A stretch of DNA of 5,828 nt from NCBI GenBank assembly GCA_020059765.1, contig JAGVBM010000329.1, positions 1-5,828 of the forward strand, given 5' to 3'. A program made the position numbers and the translations under genes. A model generated the notes under the pieces. It made no database searches. It was given only the letters and a program-made list of their open reading frames with translations, and was not told the DNA's origin. Position 1 is the stretch's first letter; each line of letters starts with the position of its first letter. This DNA is from Bacillota bacterium (GTDB taxonomy: Bacteria; Bacillota; Bacilli; Tumebacillales; Effusibacillaceae). Shown piece by piece: positions 4,798 through 5,828 of this stretch.

Positions 4798-4827
4798 CCG
4801 TTCGCGATGGAAGCGGGCGGTTTTTTT
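4798..4827 (+). terminator. Terminator of the pspA-DUF350-DUF4178-DUF4247 cassette
   Basis: CCGTTCGC (4798-4805) pairs with GCGGGCGG (4813-4820), eight pairs including two G-U, around a 7-base loop, followed by seven T (4821-4827). It lies 28 bases after the lipoprotein stop codon. The intron-like sequence begins only four bases after the T-tract. Confidence 0.85.
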
Positions 4828-4831
4828 AGTC

Positions 4832-5095
4832 GAGCGCGCCTAGCCAAGCTAGGCACAACTAGCCGGTGTAAGTCCGGTCGAGGTAAGAGCCAAGTCGCCT
4901 TGTAGCTGACAGGCAACTGGTGGAGAGATCCTAAGGTTGAAGCCCTGTGACAAAGTAACTCCCGAGGGAGTGCGAGCAAACCAGCAGGCCGTAACATGAA
5001 GTGAATCCTGCCGCATCGTCAGAAAGAACCCGAAAGGGACAAGAGAGAACCGAGCCCCGTCGATATGGGCGAAGGCCATGGAACGGCTGAAGGGG
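4832..5095 (+). mobile_element. Truncated group II intron: 5' (domain I) part without ORF, domain V or domain VI
   Basis: This stretch has no plausible gene but is dense in RNA structure. It starts with GAGCG at 4832, a variant of the intron start GUGYG. Clear hairpins follow: GCCTAGC/GCTAGGC (4838-4854, loop CAA), CCGG/CCGG (4863-4877), ACTCCC/GGGAGT (4959-4972, loop GA), GCAGG with CCTGC (about 4984-5012), and CCC-GAAA-GGG with a GNRA tetraloop (about 5029-5038). Phrases such as GAAGCCCTGTGACAAAGTAA and CCGTCGATATGGGCGAAGG recall the ribozyme domain I of bacterial group II introns; this is recognition from memory. A functional intron needs domain V near its 3' end and usually a reverse transcriptase gene, and I see neither, so it is a 5' fragment. 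Insertion right behind a terminator recalls group IIC introns, though the sequence looks more like another class. The right edge is approximate. The alternative is an unrelated structured RNA. Confidence 0.7.
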
Positions 5096-5144
5096 GAACT
5101 GAAAAAGTAAAAGCGGGCTTCCGCCCGCATTGAAATTTCAGTTC
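5096..5144. repeat. Nested inverted repeat at the end of the intron fragment
   Basis: GAACTGAAA (5096-5104) and TTTCAGTTC (5136-5144) are perfect 9-base inverted repeats. They enclose a second perfect stem, GCGGGC (5113-5118) with GCCCGC (5123-5128). The arrangement resembles a small palindromic element or the scar of one. It marks the switch from the GC-rich cassette to AT-rich DNA. Confidence 0.6.
5102..5128 (-). terminator. Possible leftward terminator within the nested inverted repeat
   Basis: On the minus strand the stem GCGGGC/GCCCGC (5128-5113, loop GGAA) is followed by TTTTACTTTTT (5112-5102), a typical terminator tail. No minus-strand gene to its right is evident in the window, so its client is unknown or lost. 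Confidence 0.45.
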
Positions 5145-5183
5145 TCTACTCTAAACAAAATCATTTTGTAACATTTTACTATA

Positions 5184-5351
5184 ATGACGAAACTTGCGGA
5201 ACTGTACTCTCCCTATGTATCCAAGCAATACAAGGACGAGATAAGGGATCTACGCGATAGACTCACTCAGGCAGAAAAAAAGGTTGCTGAGTTAGAGGCT
5301 GCCGCAATCATGAATGAGGCCGCATTGGCAGAACGTGTAAAAGAAGAATAA
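5184..5351 (+). CDS. Small coiled-coil ORF, 55 residues, hypothetical
   Basis: The reading frame runs from an ATG at 5184 to TAA at 5349-5351. Residues 16-55 are rich in Lys, Arg, Glu and Ala with heptad-like spacing (RDLRDRLTQAEKKVAELEAA), indicating a short coiled coil; there is no signal peptide or membrane segment. I do not recognise the family. The start is odd: no ribosome site precedes it, an in-frame TAA at 5169 prevents upstream extension, and the ATG overlaps a perfect TATAAT (5180-5185) that lacks a good -35 partner. It may therefore be a weakly translated gene, a leaderless one, or the remnant of a gene whose front was lost at the nearby repeat. The protein-like composition supports past or present coding. 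It is transcribed toward the small RNA, whose promoter begins 12 bases after the stop codon. Confidence 0.45.
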   Translation: MTKLAELYSPYVSKQYKDEIRDLRDRLTQAEKKVAELEAAAIMNEAALAERVKEE

Positions 5352-5363
5352 ATTCCAAGTTTC

Positions 5364-5393
5364 TTGACAAGAATTCCTTATGTGAGGTACAAT
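5364..5393 (+). promoter_or_regulatory. Strong sigma-A promoter of the small RNA
   Basis: A consensus TTGACA (5364-5369), an 18-base spacer and TACAAT (5388-5393) predict a start near 5400. No ORF of useful length follows before the terminator at 5503-5539, so it drives a non-coding transcript. Confidence 0.8.
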
Positions 5394-5399
5394 TTTCTC

Positions 5400-5539
5400 A
5401 GATAGTAAGATCGTTTGTTTATATCGCCCTTGTCAATGACATGAGGCGGCTACCTTGGTAGCAACGCTAATATTTGCCCTTTGCAGAGATGCAATGAGGC
5501 CCAGCCCTCGGAGATTCCTCCGGGGGCTTGTTCATTTTT
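5400..5539 (+). ncRNA. Candidate small RNA (about 140 nt) with two matching hairpins
   Basis: A strong promoter and a strong terminator enclose about 140 bases with only tiny ORFs. After an AT-rich 5' end, three hairpins can form before the terminator. Hairpin A (5426-5447) has arms GCCCTTGT and ACATGAGGC. The middle hairpin has GCTAC (5449-5453) and GTAGC (5458-5462) around CTTG, optionally extended by GCG with CGC at 5465-5467. Hairpin B (5476-5500) has arms GCCCTTTGCA and TGCAATGAGGC around GAGA. A and B share GCCCTT on the left arm and ATGAGGC on the right, including the same bulged A, so they look like a duplicated structural module. I match it to no riboswitch or small RNA family I know. 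It could be a trans-acting RNA, or a terminated leader whose read-through would reach the AbrB-like gene. Confidence 0.65.
5503..5539 (+). terminator. Terminator of the small RNA
   Basis: AGCCCTCGGAG (5503-5513) pairs with CTCCGGGGGCT (5518-5528), eleven pairs with one G-U, around ATTC. A T-rich tail follows, ending in TTTTT (5535-5539). Confidence 0.85.
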
Positions 5540-5556
5540 CAGGACTTATATATAAT
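5528..5556 (+). promoter_or_regulatory. Sigma-A-like promoter of the AbrB-like gene, overlapping the small RNA terminator
   Basis: TTGTTC (5528-5533), a 17-base spacer and a perfect TATAAT (5551-5556) predict a start near 5563, about 42 bases before the ATG. The -35 box lies in the tail of the small RNA terminator, so the two transcription units are tightly packed. Confidence 0.6.
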
Positions 5557-5604
5557 TATATGTAAGGAAGTAAGGAAAAAAGAATGTAAGAGGGTGCTGG
5601 AAAT

Positions 5605-5781
5605 ATGGAATTGGCAAAAATTACATCTAAGGGACAAGTCACCATACCTAAAAACATACGTGAACTTATGGGACTAGATATAGGCGATCAAATTGCCTTT
5701 CTGGTCGAGGATGGTAAGGTTCTGATAATCAAAGCGAACGTTGTTCTAGACTTGAAAGAAAACGATGGTGAGAAGGGTTGA
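5605..5781 (+). CDS. AbrB/MazE-type (SpoVT-AbrB fold) DNA-binding protein, likely antitoxin or transition regulator
   Basis: This gene encodes 58 residues; the ATG at 5605 follows GAGGGTG (5590-5596). Residues 4-43 are a complete swapped-hairpin AbrB domain: AKITSKGQVTIPKNIRELMG (4-23) is the conserved N-terminal strand and loop block, followed by LDIGDQIAFLVEDGKVLIIK (24-43). Such proteins dimerise through interlocked hairpins and bind DNA with the basic N-terminal loop. The remaining residues (44-58) form a short acidic tail, much shorter than the C-terminal multimerisation domain of AbrB itself. This size fits MazE/VapB-like antitoxins, whose tail binds a toxin encoded just downstream. No toxin start is seen in the last 47 bases of the window (the only ATG there is followed directly by a stop), so partnership is untested. 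The AT-rich DNA here differs from the psp cassette and suggests acquired DNA. The domain is certain; antitoxin versus stand-alone regulator is not. Confidence 0.92.
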   Translation: MELAKITSKGQVTIPKNIRELMGLDIGDQIAFLVEDGKVLIIKANVVLDLKENDGEKG

Positions 5782-5828
5782 TAAGCAAATAGAGGGACTG
5801 ATGTAACATAAACGAATTTAGTTAGAGA

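Noticed and set aside
4659..5130. Two overlapping minus-strand open frames across the lipoprotein tail and the intron fragment
   Set aside because: They are Arg/Ser/Pro-rich translations of structured RNA sequence and low-complexity codons, with no recognisable domain.
5096..5183. Group II intron domain V or VI at the end of the intron fragment
   Set aside because: No 34-base hairpin of the domain V type and no bulged-A domain VI could be found; the only stems are the nested inverted repeat.
5400..5540. A known riboswitch or housekeeping RNA class (6S, T-box, c-di-GMP, guanidine, ydaO, fluoride)
   Set aside because: I compared the hairpin order and conserved bases of these classes from memory and none fit; the ATGAGGC phrase alone is not enough for a fluoride riboswitch.
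1..5828. CRISPR array, tRNA or rRNA genes
   Set aside because: No regularly spaced direct repeats, no cloverleaf with a CCA-type acceptor end and no conserved rRNA segments were seen on either strand.

Overview
The window reads as chromosomal DNA of an endospore-forming member of the Bacillota (Bacilli side). The reasons are an alpha/beta-type small acid-soluble spore protein with a sigma-G-like promoter, strong AGGAGG-type ribosome sites, U-tailed intrinsic terminators, and a sigma-W-like promoter in front of pspA. The gene mix would suit the Alicyclobacillaceae, but that placement is only an impression.

Left part (1-960): a 59-residue protein resembling a single homing-endonuclease-associated repeat ends in a strong terminator. 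Facing it on the minus strand are a small unrecognised gene and the spore protein gene.

Centre (961-4827): a short FixG/CcoG-like membrane protein keeps the membrane CxxxCP motifs and the C-terminal Ig-like domain but lacks the soluble ferredoxin domain. It is followed by an envelope-stress cassette: pspA, a DUF350 membrane protein, a DUF4178-like protein and a DUF4247-like lipoprotein. A TGAAAC-N16-CGTA promoter stands directly before pspA. The cassette would cover cytosol and inner membrane face (PspA, DUF4178), membrane (DUF350) and outer membrane surface (DUF4247 lipoprotein). About 215 bases of strongly folded, non-coding sequence, including two terminator-like hairpins, separate pspA from DUF350 and may set the ratio of PspA to the rest. 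A U-tailed terminator closes the cassette.

Right part (4828-5828): just behind that terminator lies what looks like the 5' part (domain I) of a group II intron, with no reverse transcriptase and no domain V. It ends near a nested inverted repeat. The DNA then becomes AT-rich and holds a 55-residue coiled-coil ORF, a self-contained small RNA unit (sigma-A promoter, three hairpins, terminator; about 140 nt) and an AbrB/MazE-type DNA-binding protein. The RNA contains two hairpins with the same GCCCTT / ATGAGGC arms and matches no family I know.

The best candidates for something undescribed are the small RNA, the folded leader between pspA and DUF350, the ferredoxin-less FixG-like protein beside a Psp cassette, and the near-identical N-terminal helices of PspA and the DUF4178 protein.
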